Assembly (NCBI GenBank): GCA_914767885.1
Contig: CAJZBQ010000052.1
Location: 94,501 to 158,500, forward strand
DNA length: 64,000 nucleotides
Reading direction: 5' to 3'
Origin: Blepharisma stoltei
Lineage: Eukaryota > Ciliophora > Heterotrichea > Heterotrichida > Blepharismidae
A program made the position numbers and the translations under genes. Each line of letters starts with the position of its first letter. Position 1 is the stretch's first letter. Under the pieces are notes generated by a model that saw only the letters and a list, made by a program, of their open reading frames with translations, ran no database searches and had not been told where the DNA came from. Below, piece after piece: positions 54,625 to 64,000 of the stretch.

Positions 54625-57023
54625 TTAGTCTATTTTGAAAATAATCCTTTCTAACTTATCTACAACATTATGCAATTGCTTTGTGTGAAAATTCCCTCCC
54701 AGCTTTGCAACACAATGTAAAGCGTATATATACTCTGATGGGTATTGCTTTTCAGCTTTTTTTTTCTTCTGGACAATAAAATCGCAGCATGGCAGTGGAT
54801 ATTCTGGATTTTCTGAAAAATGATGCTGAATTTCTTCTTTTAAAAATGAATTGCATAGTGATTTAGGCTTTTCTAAGACTTTTATAGGAAAATAATTCTT
54901 TCCTTCACTTTTTATGCTTTTTACCTCCAACACAGGGTTTGGCTTGTAATCCAGCGCTAGCTGTAAATGTGAATAATAATTTTGTAAATTTTCTTCAGTT
55001 AAATTAAAAACTTGATTTGCATGAGTTTTCTCATTTATTTCATCCTGCCACAGCATAAACAGCCTTTGCAAGCTTGGAAAGCTGCTTATTTTTCGGGCTA
55101 ACTCATCTTGGTTTTCCTTCATTTTTTCAGCTGTATTTGCGTCAAAAGCGTCACTGCTGTCTTTATAAACTTCTATAGAGTAAGGCAGATCATTTAGCCC
55201 ATATATCAATTTGATAACTAAAAATACGCATCCTGCTATAAGGACTTCCTGTATAAATTATACTGCTAATGTATGGATAAAGCACTCTGTATTGAATTCT
55301 TCTGAAAACTTTTTATATAGTTTATAGGATAATTGAGAAAACTCTGAAGGAAGACTCAGCCTTTTGCATTCAGCTATAGCAAGATTGAACGCAAAGGTGT
55401 CATATGATCTGAAAGTTGAGATTACATCAACATCGTATTTTTGCTGGTATTCAATTAGAGTTAGTCGAATTCAGTGCTCACTTGGAAGGCTGAGAGGGCG
55501 GAATAATGAACAAAATTTTTCTGGAATATCTATGCGATGATCAATAATTAAAAAATTTTTTATATAAAATTTTGGCTTTTCTATAGAAACTTTTGTTATT
55601 TTAAAAAGTATAATTCCTGGTATGATGTAAAATATGGTAAAGTCCCATCATAAGCAGCCTCCAATATATCAGTCACAAAAACAGCTGAATTTTCAGCATA
55701 AGTATAAAGCATTGCTATATAAGCAATAATCAAAATATTACTCAACTCTATCGGAGTTTTCAATGAAAGGCCTTTAGTTGTTGTTGAGTGCTCTTTGTTG
55801 AGCTCTTCAAAAGTTTTTACCAATTTATTTTCAATTTTTGTTTCTTCAGCGATTTTTTCAAAAACGACTGGGTAAGATCTTTTCATTTCTTCGTAGATAT
55901 AGATTAAGATACTTGCCTTATCCCTGATATTTAGCTCATTGTCAAAGTTCTTAGGGTCAAGGCGTCTTTTATTGCATTCATTTATTAAGGTTCGTGTGGA
56001 AACCCCATCAGCAAATCTGTCTGGCCGTCTTCCTTTGCGGCCTTTTCCACACACTTTTTCGATTTCCTGTCTGACTTTTTTGTCAAATAATATTTCTGTC
56101 TTTGTATATTTATTAGGCTTTTCTCGATCTCTTTTTCTTCTGTTTTTAGGCCTAACCTCTCGATTTTCTAATTTTTCTAAAATTTTTTCTCAAATTATGT
56201 TAGCATTGCTTTTGAGTTCCTGTTTGAGATTTTTGTTTTTTATTAGGGCAGTTAGCATGATTTCTATTAGCGATTTATTGTATTTTAAATAATATAGCAT
56301 TAGGAATCTATAAAAATTAAGACAGTTTTATAACTCCCCCCCCCCCTCCGTGAGCGAACAAAACCATTAGAAAAATCGCCATTTTTTGACCAAAAACCCA
56401 CCCTCCGTGAGTGAACAAAAATTTTTTTAATAGAAAAAATTTTAATGGAAAAAAATTTTGATATATATAAGTGATAATTAGTATAATGAAATCTAGAGCT
56501 AATTCTGTTTAATTTTAAACAAATTGCGTTTTAAAACATAAATTTTGCAAATTAAATTAATATTTGCTTCCCAATTTTTGCAAATTAGGATTTTTTTAAA
56601 TTTCGAAAAAAATATTTTTTATAAAATTTTATATATAAATTTTTTTAAAAAAAAAAAATTAACCCCCCTCCGTGAGCGAACAAAATTTTTTTGTTCGCTC
56701 ACGGAGGGGGGGGGGGGGAGTAAGTAAAATTAAAATAACATTGTCTATGCTATATAAATGGTAAATAAAAAAAGAATATAAGCTTGTGTATATTCAAACC
56801 ATGATAATTCTATATAAAAATTACTGTAATCTGTATCTTTTATTTTCGATGATTTTTGTGTAGCGTATTTCACTTTACGTTTAAGAGGGGTTGGAGTAGC
56901 TGAATAAAAGGTTTCATCCACTAAAGTGTTAAATCTTGGAGCTTGAGTAAAACAAATGGTGCAAACTAAATAGCCAGAAGAATGCTCAAAAAATTCTGTG
57001 TTGCGGCAATTTATGCATTCCAT
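54625..57023 (-). CDS. TAF1B: TAF1B/Rrn7-like RNA polymerase I initiation factor
   Basis: ATG at 57023: a zinc ribbon MECINCRNTEFFEHSSGYLV-CTICF (CxxC..CxxC) followed by SWFEYTQAYILFL, the pattern that opens Rrn7/TAF1B, the TFIIB-like subunit of the Pol I core factor. After a large gap holding the MITE at 56333-56722 the frame resumes LYYLKYNKSLIEIMLTALIK, a basic linker, RRPDRFADGVSTRTLI, then cyclin-like helices (LSNILIIAYIAMLYTYAENS). A short IES of about 20-29 bp near 55580-55600 precedes KPKFYIKNFLIIDHR. A 15-nt intron (55249-55263) removes the only later stop. Stop at 54625. About 590 residues. Zinc ribbon and order fit TAF1B; sequence divergence makes the call moderate. Confidence 0.65.
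56333..56722 (-). mobile_element. Family 1 MITE, intact, 390 bp, in TAF1B-like gene
   Basis: TA at 56331-56332 and 56721-56722. Reverse orientation; full hairpin end and both right-hand arms present. Near-identical to 17435, 57696 and 63760. It sits in a larger removable block (about 56300-56780). Confidence 0.9.
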
Positions 57024-57359
57024 CTTGATTTGCGGGTATCTTATTAGGACTAATAATCACTATGGACATTTAACTATAAAGATATTCTCTGAAATGTATA
57101 TGGATTATGAAAATATAAATTTAGCTAAAAATTAAATTTTTTATTTTATAATAAATTGTGTTCCCAAGACTTTTTTTATTATATTATCTAATAATTTTAG
57201 CTTAAAATAAGTATAAAAGTAATGCTTATTTTTATAGAAAATAAAGCTAAAAATTTTTTATTTGTAGCAATATATAGTAATTTTCTTATATAACAGAAAA
57301 TAATCATTATAGATAAGGATGGTCAGTTCATTGATTTTTTTACTTTCTTGCAATCAAAA

Positions 57360-58751
57360 ATGGCTAAACTTTTAACGGACCCTATAGTAGACGTTTCCGA
57401 TGAGAAAACGCCTGATCAACCTTCAAACTCTCCTAAAAAAAGCTATCACAAAAGATCTCAATCCACTGCTGACAAGTCTTTTGTTATCGAAAACATGAGC
57501 CCAAGAAAGTCAAAAGAAATTAAAGGAAAGCAAATGTGGAATGCAGTCCAATCTAGAAAAGAACTTGATATACCTATTAATAATCATTATTTATCAAAAA
57601 ATGAAGCCTTATTTTAATTATATTCTCTTTAAATAAGTATAAAAAAATCCAGGCAATACAAAACAGAATCAAACACTTAGAAAAAGAAGAAACTAACTCC
57701 CCCCCCCCCCCCTCCGTGAGCGAACAAAAAAATTTTGTTCGCTCACGGAGGGGGGTTAATTTTTTTTTTTTAAAACAAATTTATATATAAATTTTATAAA
57801 AAATATTTTTTTCGAAATTTAAAAAAATCCTAATTTGCAAAAATTGGGAAGCAAATATTAATTTAATTTGCAAAATTTATGTTTTAAAACGCAATTTGTT
57901 TAAAATTAAACAGAATTAGCTCTAGATTTCATTATACTAATTATCACTTATATATCAAATTTTTTTCCATTAAAATTTTTTCTATTAAAAAAATTTTTGT
58001 TCACTCACGGAGGGTGGGTTTTTGGTCAAAAAAAATGGCGATTTTTCTAATGGTTTTGTTCGCTCACGGGGGGGGGGGGGGGAGTAAGGCTAAAAAAGTT
58101 ATTGAAATGTCAAATAAGCGACAAGGCGAAAGAAAAAATGTAAGAGGAAATCATGAAAACCATGTCCAATTAAAGATTGATACAAAAATAAAACGAGATA
58201 AAGACCTTGAGGCTAAAAAACAAAGAATTTCAATAGAAAATGAAAATAGGAAAAACAAGCTGAATGAGACAAAAAATAATTTGCTGCAAAGAAATTTAAC
58301 TGCAAAGCAGAAAATTAAACAGCAGCAAGAAACTAATGAAAATTTGACGAGAAGTTTTATGGAAAAAGTAAAATCAGAAAATAAAGAAAAAGCTCAGTTG
58401 ATGTACAAGGCAGAGAAAATGACCAAGCATAAGCGAAGCTTAAGCGCAAGGCTCGATTTTCAGTCAAAAGAAATTAATTATATCCAGAAGCTAGAATATG
58501 AGCAAAAGACCCAAGAGTTGCAAGAAGGAGAACTCGAGAGACTAGAGAAAATGGAAGAAGAGATCATTGAACGACTAAAATACACCAAATGTCTTGAAAG
58601 AGAAACACTCAGTAAAGAACTAAGTTCTTCGATGGTGATTTCAAGACCTTTTATGACTCCAACAAAGTTGGATGACCCTTTGATGAATACCCAAAGAATT
58701 TTCTTTAACTTTTTCTATTTGTCAAAGTCTTTTCTCGCTAATTTTTTTTAA
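57360..58751 (+). CDS. Basic coiled-coil protein
   Basis: ATG at 57360 (MAKLLTDPIVDVSDEKTPDQ). The first 85 residues are Ser/Pro/Lys-rich; a short break near 57612-57640 (TAA, perhaps a mini-IES) precedes AIQNRIKHLEKEET. The MITE at 57696-58086 follows; its removal gives EKEET-KAKKVIEMSNKRQG in frame. The rest is Lys/Glu/Gln coiled coil up to TLSKELSSSMVISRPFMTPT. The printed end at 58751 is poor; a further IES joining to a short C-terminus near 58775-58815 is possible. Cytoskeletal role plausible, unproven. Confidence 0.7.
57696..58086 (+). mobile_element. Family 1 MITE, intact, 391 bp, coding IES
   Basis: TA at 57694-57695 and 58085-58086. All four arms intact. Removal restores the coiled coil (EEET-KAKK), the clearest example of an intact MITE acting as an IES here. 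Confidence 0.93.
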
Positions 58752-59020
58752 ATTAGGATTTTTCTAATAATTTAGCTCAGACGGAGTAAGCAATCTCCAA
58801 AGTCATCAATTTTAAAGAAAAGTATTTAACTAACCAATTTATGTAATAATTTTTATGTAAATAATAAAAATCTTATCATTATGCATTAAAATATCTTTTA
58901 GGATTTTAATTTTTGACTTAAACAATAAAAATGAAATCCTATACAAAATGGACAGCTTTTTAAGTATCCATTTTGGATACGCAGATCCTTTAGATATCTA
59001 TTTAGCGTAATAATCTTCAG
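58752..59020. other. Spacer before receptor gene
   Basis: About 270 bp. The first 60 bp may encode the true C-terminus of the coiled-coil protein; the rest is AT-rich with no other feature. Confidence 0.35.
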
Positions 59021-62000
59021 ATGAGGAAATTTTCGTTCTACTCTGTATTTATGATACTATCTAGTGCGGTCGACATCACAATCATAAGATCACAATATAC
59101 CCAGTCATTTTTAGACTCATATTCTTTCACTCAGCCTTATAATTCTCTTGATCTAAACTTCTACAACGCAAACTCGTCATCTGGCTTGACGGATTATTTA
59201 AGCTATTACGAAGACCAAGTGGTATTGGATCTCACGAATTCTTTAATTTATATCTGTGTTTTCTATTGAATTTTCTTATATTAAAGCCTATATCTATTTT
59301 TTATTGTAAATTTAGTATAAATAAGCTTACTCTGAAATAATTTCCCAAATTTCAGAACGTCAAAACCTGCTGCATGTCAAAGTTGACAATTTTTACTTGA
59401 CGTCAGGTAAAAATTCTTTCACATTAGCCATACCAGTGAAAAATGAAATTTTATCAGCTGGCCAGCTTTTAAACAGCCTAAATTTGTACTCGTATGGCAT
59501 TATTTATTTGGAGGAATACAAAGAACAATATAACGACATTATAAATCCTGCAAATGTGGCATTGATACTGCCACATGAGTATAGTGATGAATATCTGAAG
59601 ACGTTGCTAAATAAATATATCAGGTATTCCTCTGTTAATACTATAATTTTACTGCTGCCTGGAAAATTGGCAGCGCAGGTTTTACAAGTGGCTGGGACTG
59701 ATTTCGAAGACTTAGGATTTGTTTGGATTTTAATGCCAATTGCTGATTATTTATAATAATTAATATAACTTTTCTTATAATACTAGCCATTATTTGCTTA
59801 TTTTATAGAAAATTATGCTCTTAATTTAGTTTTTCTATCTATAGATTTCCTATTAAAAGAATATCCTATTCAAAAAATACCTCCTTAGAAAATGATGGGC
59901 CAATTCTTATGTACTCATCCAGCACTTCTTTAAAATCCAAGCTAACTCTGCTCTATTTTTCATTAAATTTATGCTCAGAAGCCAATTTTGGCTTACTTGA
60001 CTGCTTCCAAAAATCCATTGACTTTGACGAAAATCACCAATTATTAGCAAACTACACCATTCTAAACACCCAAAATTCCTCTTACATAAACGTAGGAAAC
60101 GCCACTATTTCTTCTTGCAGCTTATCAGACTCACTAAAATGGTCTCACGGGTCAATAACAGAAAAAACCATATCTATCTCCCAAGATGCAGGGCTTTATT
60201 CAGCAGCTGGGGCTTATATATCATTTTTAGCCCCATCTTATCACGGGAACGAGCTAGGTGTCAGCTATGTCAACAATAACTCAACAATCCTCACAGGGTT
60301 CAAGCTAAAAAGAAATACTTATAACTTTGGAAGCTTATATTACAATAAAACATTTATGGAAAGCACATTTAATGAAGCCAAAGGACAGTTAAAAACCCTT
60401 ATGATAGCTCCTGCCTTATCAGACGTGGCCATTCACTTGTATTATACTATGCATAATAATTCAGTTAGCTTGCCGATGATTGGGTATTCTAATACCGTTG
60501 ACTCTTTGTCGTCGCCTACAAGTTTTCCTATGTTTTCAAGGGTGAATATGGCTTCTGGGTATATAGGATATGTCCTAGGGATAATTTTGAACTATTTTGG
60601 GTGGTCAAATGTAGGTGTTTTGTACCTGGATAATGTTTTTGCCACAAATGTATTTAATGCATTTGCAGACGAATGCAAGCAAAAACAGATAAAAATTGTA
60701 AATGAAGGCAAAGAAAGGCTGCCTGATAATTCCCCATCATGGAAGCATGAAGAAATTGATCCGACTTTGATAAATTTAGGAAAAAGTGAAGCAAGAATTA
60801 TTTTGATGATTTGTTATACCCAAGACGCAACGAGCATTATTACAAGACTATGGGAGCTTGGGTACCATGGAGATAATCGTGTAATTATAGCTGTGGGATG
60901 GCTTGCAACAAGCATGGTCATGCAAAATGAGTCTGACCCTTCTTATAACGCTACCCAGCTTCATATATTAAGAGAGTCTTTGAGAGGGTCATTGATGTTT
61001 TTCCCTGTTTCTTATGCTGGTGCATTTGGTCAAAAGGTCTATAATGATTATACATATAATTATAAGACTGATCCGATTGGCTATACAGGCTTTGCATTTG
61101 ATTCAATTCTTGCTTCTGCTTATGCTATTGAACAGGTCATTGTACAAGGAAAAGACTACAATGACCCTAATGTCTTAATGAGCGCTATAAGAAATCTCAG
61201 ATTTACAGGTGCTACAGGTTTAGTTAAAATAGAGCAGAACACAAATGACAGAGCAGTGATGGATCATTCCATATACAATTGTAAAGAAATATCAGAAAAT
61301 AACTGGGAAATAAAAATAGTTGGCGTTTATTCACCAACTGGCTCCCAAGTTTTTAGTTATACTGATAATATTATATGGCCAGATGGGACTCCTATAACTC
61401 CTCCAGATGTCCCGATACCTAAAAGCTGCCCATATGATGACTCAGAAATTGAGCCATCCACATCTGGGCATGTAATGGTCTGCATTATAGGGTTAATTGT
61501 TTTATTCGTTGCTATTTTACCGAGTATTTGTACATGGAAATACTGAAAAGACGTAAAATACTCAGAAATTTTAAAAAAAACTGAAATGACATTTTATGAT
61601 ATGGTAGCAATTAGTAGGATTTTTATCGAATTTTTTCAGTTAGTAGGGATCGCTCCTTCAATTCCAGCAATTTTTAATATGATAAAATTTGTTGGAAATT
61701 CCTTGTCTTTGAATTTAGATAAAATGTATATACTCGATAAAACTTATTTTTGGATTTCTATGCAAGCTGCTTTTGGAGCTTTAGGTGCATCTTTTATAAT
61801 AAGATTTGCTTATATTATGAAAATTCATGTACCTTTTGTGAAAATTATCATGTCAAGTGTGTGGGATTTATTTTATGTTGCGATTTTGTCGACACTTCTT
61901 AATGTACAGTATTTTTTTAAAAAAAATTATATTAACTGAATAATTTAACCAGTAAAATGCAATTTTTGAAAATAAATATTTTTTTTTATTTTTAATAAAA

Positions 62001-62751
62001 TGCTGTATTTGTATGTAAGAATGGGGTTGGTGAAGAACTTGATGAGACAATATTAATTTTTGACTGTTTTACTATGTGTTGGAAAGGGACACACTTGATT
62101 TATGCTATTATTTCTTTTTTTGTTATCATTTTTTACGTTTTATTATCAGTAATAGAAAGACCAAGATGGCAAGCATCAAATGAAGCTGAGCAGAATATTC
62201 ATTTATCTCCAAGTTTTTTGACGATAAAATCTCTTTTATTTACACTCACTATTGTCATTAAAAAAATCGTAAATACAGATTTACCTGTTATTTACCTGGG
62301 CTTCTTCACAATGATGAGCATTTTATATCTCGGAATCATTGCATTTATAAAGCCTTATAACCTTAAAATTTTGAATCTTTGGTATATACTCAGTATGATC
62401 GCCCTATGCTGGCTTAATCTTATAGGAATTCTTTATTACATTATGGAAGCCGAAAGCACCATTCTTTGACTGTCTTTGCTATCTATAGGCTGGGGCTGTA
62501 TATGCTTTGGAGGTCTTGCTTACCAGAAATCTCGAAATTTATATTGGCCTTTTAGCAGTGGTATTGATAAAAATGAAAAGCTATATAAATTCGCCTTCAA
62601 GAGTAGCAGTGTTGTGGACGCCCAAAAAATAATTCACCAGCTTCGGAAATTTAACCTTGAAAGTTCTCCAACATTTAATGAAGTGACGTTTAGGAACCAA
62701 AATGATATAAGTGAAGATAACTCGGTAAGAGTGTCTATGGCATTTAACTAA
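59021..62751 (+). CDS. Receptor with PBP1/ANF-type ligand domain and multi-pass C-terminus
   Basis: ATG at 59021 starts a signal peptide (MRKFSFYSVFMILSSAVD). The extracellular part (to about residue 755) is a PBP1/ANF-receptor fold: PMIGYSNTVDSLSSPTSFP, MFSRVNMASGYIGYVLGIIL, YFGWSNVGVLYLDN, KSEARIILMICYTQ, GYTGFAFDSILASAYAI and TGATGLVKI. A Pro/Ser stalk and about seven or eight hydrophobic spans follow (GHVMVCIIGLIVLFVAILPS first), then a cytoplasmic tail. TGA is Trp at KYWKDVK and TILWLSLL. IESs at 59251-59329, 59750-59841 and 61907-62007 must be removed. The architecture is like class C GPCRs; heterotrichs have large families of such receptors. Ligand unknown. Confidence 0.82.
59251..59329. 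other. Short IES, 79 bp, in receptor gene
   Basis: TA at 59249-59250 and 59328-59329. Removal joins DLTNSLIY-SEIISQISERQN. Confidence 0.7.
59750..59841. other. Short IES, 92 bp, in receptor gene
   Basis: TA at 59748-59749 and 59840-59841. Removal joins MPIADY-RFPIKRISYSKN. Confidence 0.65.
61907..62007. other. Short IES, 101 bp, in receptor gene
   Basis: TA at 61905-61906 and 62006-62007. Removal joins STLLNV-FVCKNGVGEELDE between two membrane spans. Confidence 0.75.
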
Positions 62752-62794
62752 TGAAGAGGGTAAAGAGTAATAAGGTCATAAATAGCTTAAAATC

Positions 62795-63085
62795 TTAACT
62801 AATTAAGCTTATAAATTGAATAGAGGATTGGATATAATGATGAAGTTTTCTATTCAAAAATATATCTTGTTCTGAATCTTCAAATATGATACTTTTTAGA
62901 CGTTTTGGGTTTGAATTTTCAAGGCTTCTTCTAAAATGCTTAAGAGAGCTTCCTCAGTTGTCAGTTCAAATAAAAAATATCTGTTTTCACCAATCTCCAT
63001 AAAAAAACTGTTTCAAGCTGCGATCCTCTGATTTTTTAAATTTTTTTCTGCAATCCTGATACACCTTTAAAGAGCCTCTTTCATA
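62795..63085 (-). CDS. Candidate short gene or last exon
   Basis: With TGA as Trp the minus strand has about 100 open codons: LPYERGSLKVYQDCRKKFKK, FFYGDWWKQIFFIWTDNWGS, then LKHFRRSLENSNPKRLKSII and FEDSEQDIFLNRKLHHYIQS, stop at 62795. No good start codon and no known family. The steady coding-like composition and convergence with the receptor make it worth listing as the 3' end of a gene whose 5' part is lost or lies past an unrecognised IES. Confidence 0.35.
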
Positions 63086-63089
63086 AGGT

Positions 63090-63424
63090 AGAGTTTATTA
63101 TTTTTATGAGTACTTATATATTTGAAATCTTTTATTTATTTATCAAATAAGGGCTAGATGGGATGCATAAAAGATTTATTTATGAAAACGAAGCAATAGG
63201 GAATAATTTTTTTGGAATTAATTGTCTACCACCTTATGATATAACTTCCAACATTTTTAAGGGAATATTTATGGTTGTTTTCTTATAAGGCAGCGTATGT
63301 CTTTTATAAGTTTAGTAGAGAAAGAAAATAAATTGAGTTTTAATTTTTTTAATTAGTTTTTATAGATTTAGATTTAGATTTAATAAATTTCTCTCGCACA
63401 TTTAGTGATTTCTAGGTATTCTTT
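63090..63424. other. Intergenic AT-rich spacer
   Basis: About 330 bp; nothing supported on either strand. Confidence 0.35.
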
Positions 63425-63655
63425 ACTTTAGTTTCAGGTACGATAACAGCTCTGAACAAAGCTAGGTAAAGCGCTTAACCGTCGAACCATTAAAGCTATC
63501 AAGCCCTTTTCAGACTTCTCTAGTCAGCACAAACTAATTCGCTTCATGCTAAAACTCTCAAGGAGCTTTGAGATCTCTTATTAAGCTCGGTTATGGGTAT
63601 AGCCTGGTGGATCAGGACAAGGGTCCCATCCCTAACTGCCATTTTAAATATTGTG
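63425..63655. mobile_element. Retroposon-like element, family B
   Basis: Aligns with the insertion in SEC13 (2545-2795): TAACCGTCGA, CTCTCAAG(G/A)AG, a GCTCGGTTATGGGTATAGCC region and a CCCTAACTGCC end. Intergenic here. Confidence 0.65.
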
Positions 63656-63757
63656 AATTTTTTATAGTAAATTGTTTTATTCGAAATAATTTTAAATAAA
63701 AAATTAATTTAATTTTATATTTTAAAATGCAAGCTGTTTAAAATTAGGCAAAATTAT
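63656..63757 (+). repeat. Old family 1 MITE remnant
   Basis: Contains TTAATTTAATTTTATATTTT, AAAATGCAAGCTGTTTAAAATTAG, the internal sequence of family 1 elements, cut by the younger element starting at 63760. Confidence 0.55.
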
Positions 63758-63759
63758 TA

Positions 63760-64000
63760 ACTCCCCCCCCCCCCCCCTCCGTGAGCGAACAAAAAAATTT
63801 TGTTCGCTCACGGAGGGGGGTTAATTTTTTTTTTTTAAAAAAAATTTATATATAAATTTTATAAAAAATATTTTTTTCGAAATTTTAAAAAAATCCTAAT
63901 TTGCAAAAATTGGGAAGCAAATATTAATTTAATTTGCAAAATTTATGTTTTTTAAAACGCAATTTGTTTAAAATTAAACAGAATTAGCTCTAGATTTCAT
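63760..64000 (+). mobile_element. Family 1 MITE, truncated by window end
   Basis: Left TA at 63758-63759, C run, intact CCTCCGTGAGCGAAC hairpin and interior identical to the intact copies for 240 bp; the right end is outside the window. Confidence 0.88.

Overview
The window looks like germline (micronuclear) DNA of a heterotrich ciliate, most likely Blepharisma. Four things support this. (1) In conserved genes TGA is read as tryptophan in frame (Vti1-like SNARE, FAB1, kinase, GTPBP-like gene, HutI), while TAA and TAG are stops. (2) Spliceosomal introns are 15 nt (SEC13, the STPGR protein, the TAF1B-like gene). (3) The DNA is very AT-rich and gene-dense. (4) Almost every gene is broken by segments flanked by TA or short direct repeats, and removing them restores a single conserved reading frame: these behave as internal eliminated sequences (IESs). 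Stentor has 15-nt introns but uses the standard code. Species assignment is inference.

Layout. 1-2 kb: 5' part of a large unknown gene (minus) and a remnant of a kelch-like gene. 2.3-16.3 kb: SEC13, tRNA-Val(UAC), a coiled-coil gene, a Vti1-type SNARE, an unknown gene, a lipid-anchored small protein, a two-repeat TH1/PH-like protein, HutI (minus), a GTPBP1/2-like GTPase and a BIVM homologue. 16.4-28.2 kb: a CCT-motif gene (minus), probably split by a repeat-filled gap; a sperm-tail PG-rich repeat protein; a coiled-coil gene (minus); and a very large coiled-coil gene. 28.3-36.2 kb: a tandem triplication of a kelch-like gene plus a degenerate partner. 36.6-38.9 kb: a decayed second copy of the gene at 1-1.8 kb. 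40.5-45.3 kb: FAB1/PIKfyve lipid kinase (FYVE, chaperonin-like, PIPK). 45.4-57 kb: a small unknown gene, a protein kinase, tRNA-Val(AAC), an AT-hook gene, an RRM plus acidic-tail gene and a TAF1B/Rrn7-like RNA polymerase I factor. 57.4-62.8 kb: a basic coiled-coil gene and a multi-pass receptor with an extracellular PBP1/ANF-type domain.

Mobile DNA explains most of the remaining sequence. Family 1 MITEs (about 390 bp when intact, ends CTCCC..CCTCCGTGAGCGAAC) sit at TA sites and resemble the MITEs described from the Blepharisma germline; their removal restores reading frames in at least six places. Families 2 (TCCTTGATCGAAC ends) and 3 (CTCTTTAAATTG ends) are less common. A second class looks like short retroposons: 240-800 bp, GC-richer than the host, with 11-17 bp target duplications, several with 5- or 6-nt repeat tails, and a 5' head that folds into a stem plus inner hairpin with compensatory changes between copies. 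They also sit inside exons and must be removed like IESs. Fourteen short IESs have lengths of about 60 to 137 bp spaced by about 11 bp.
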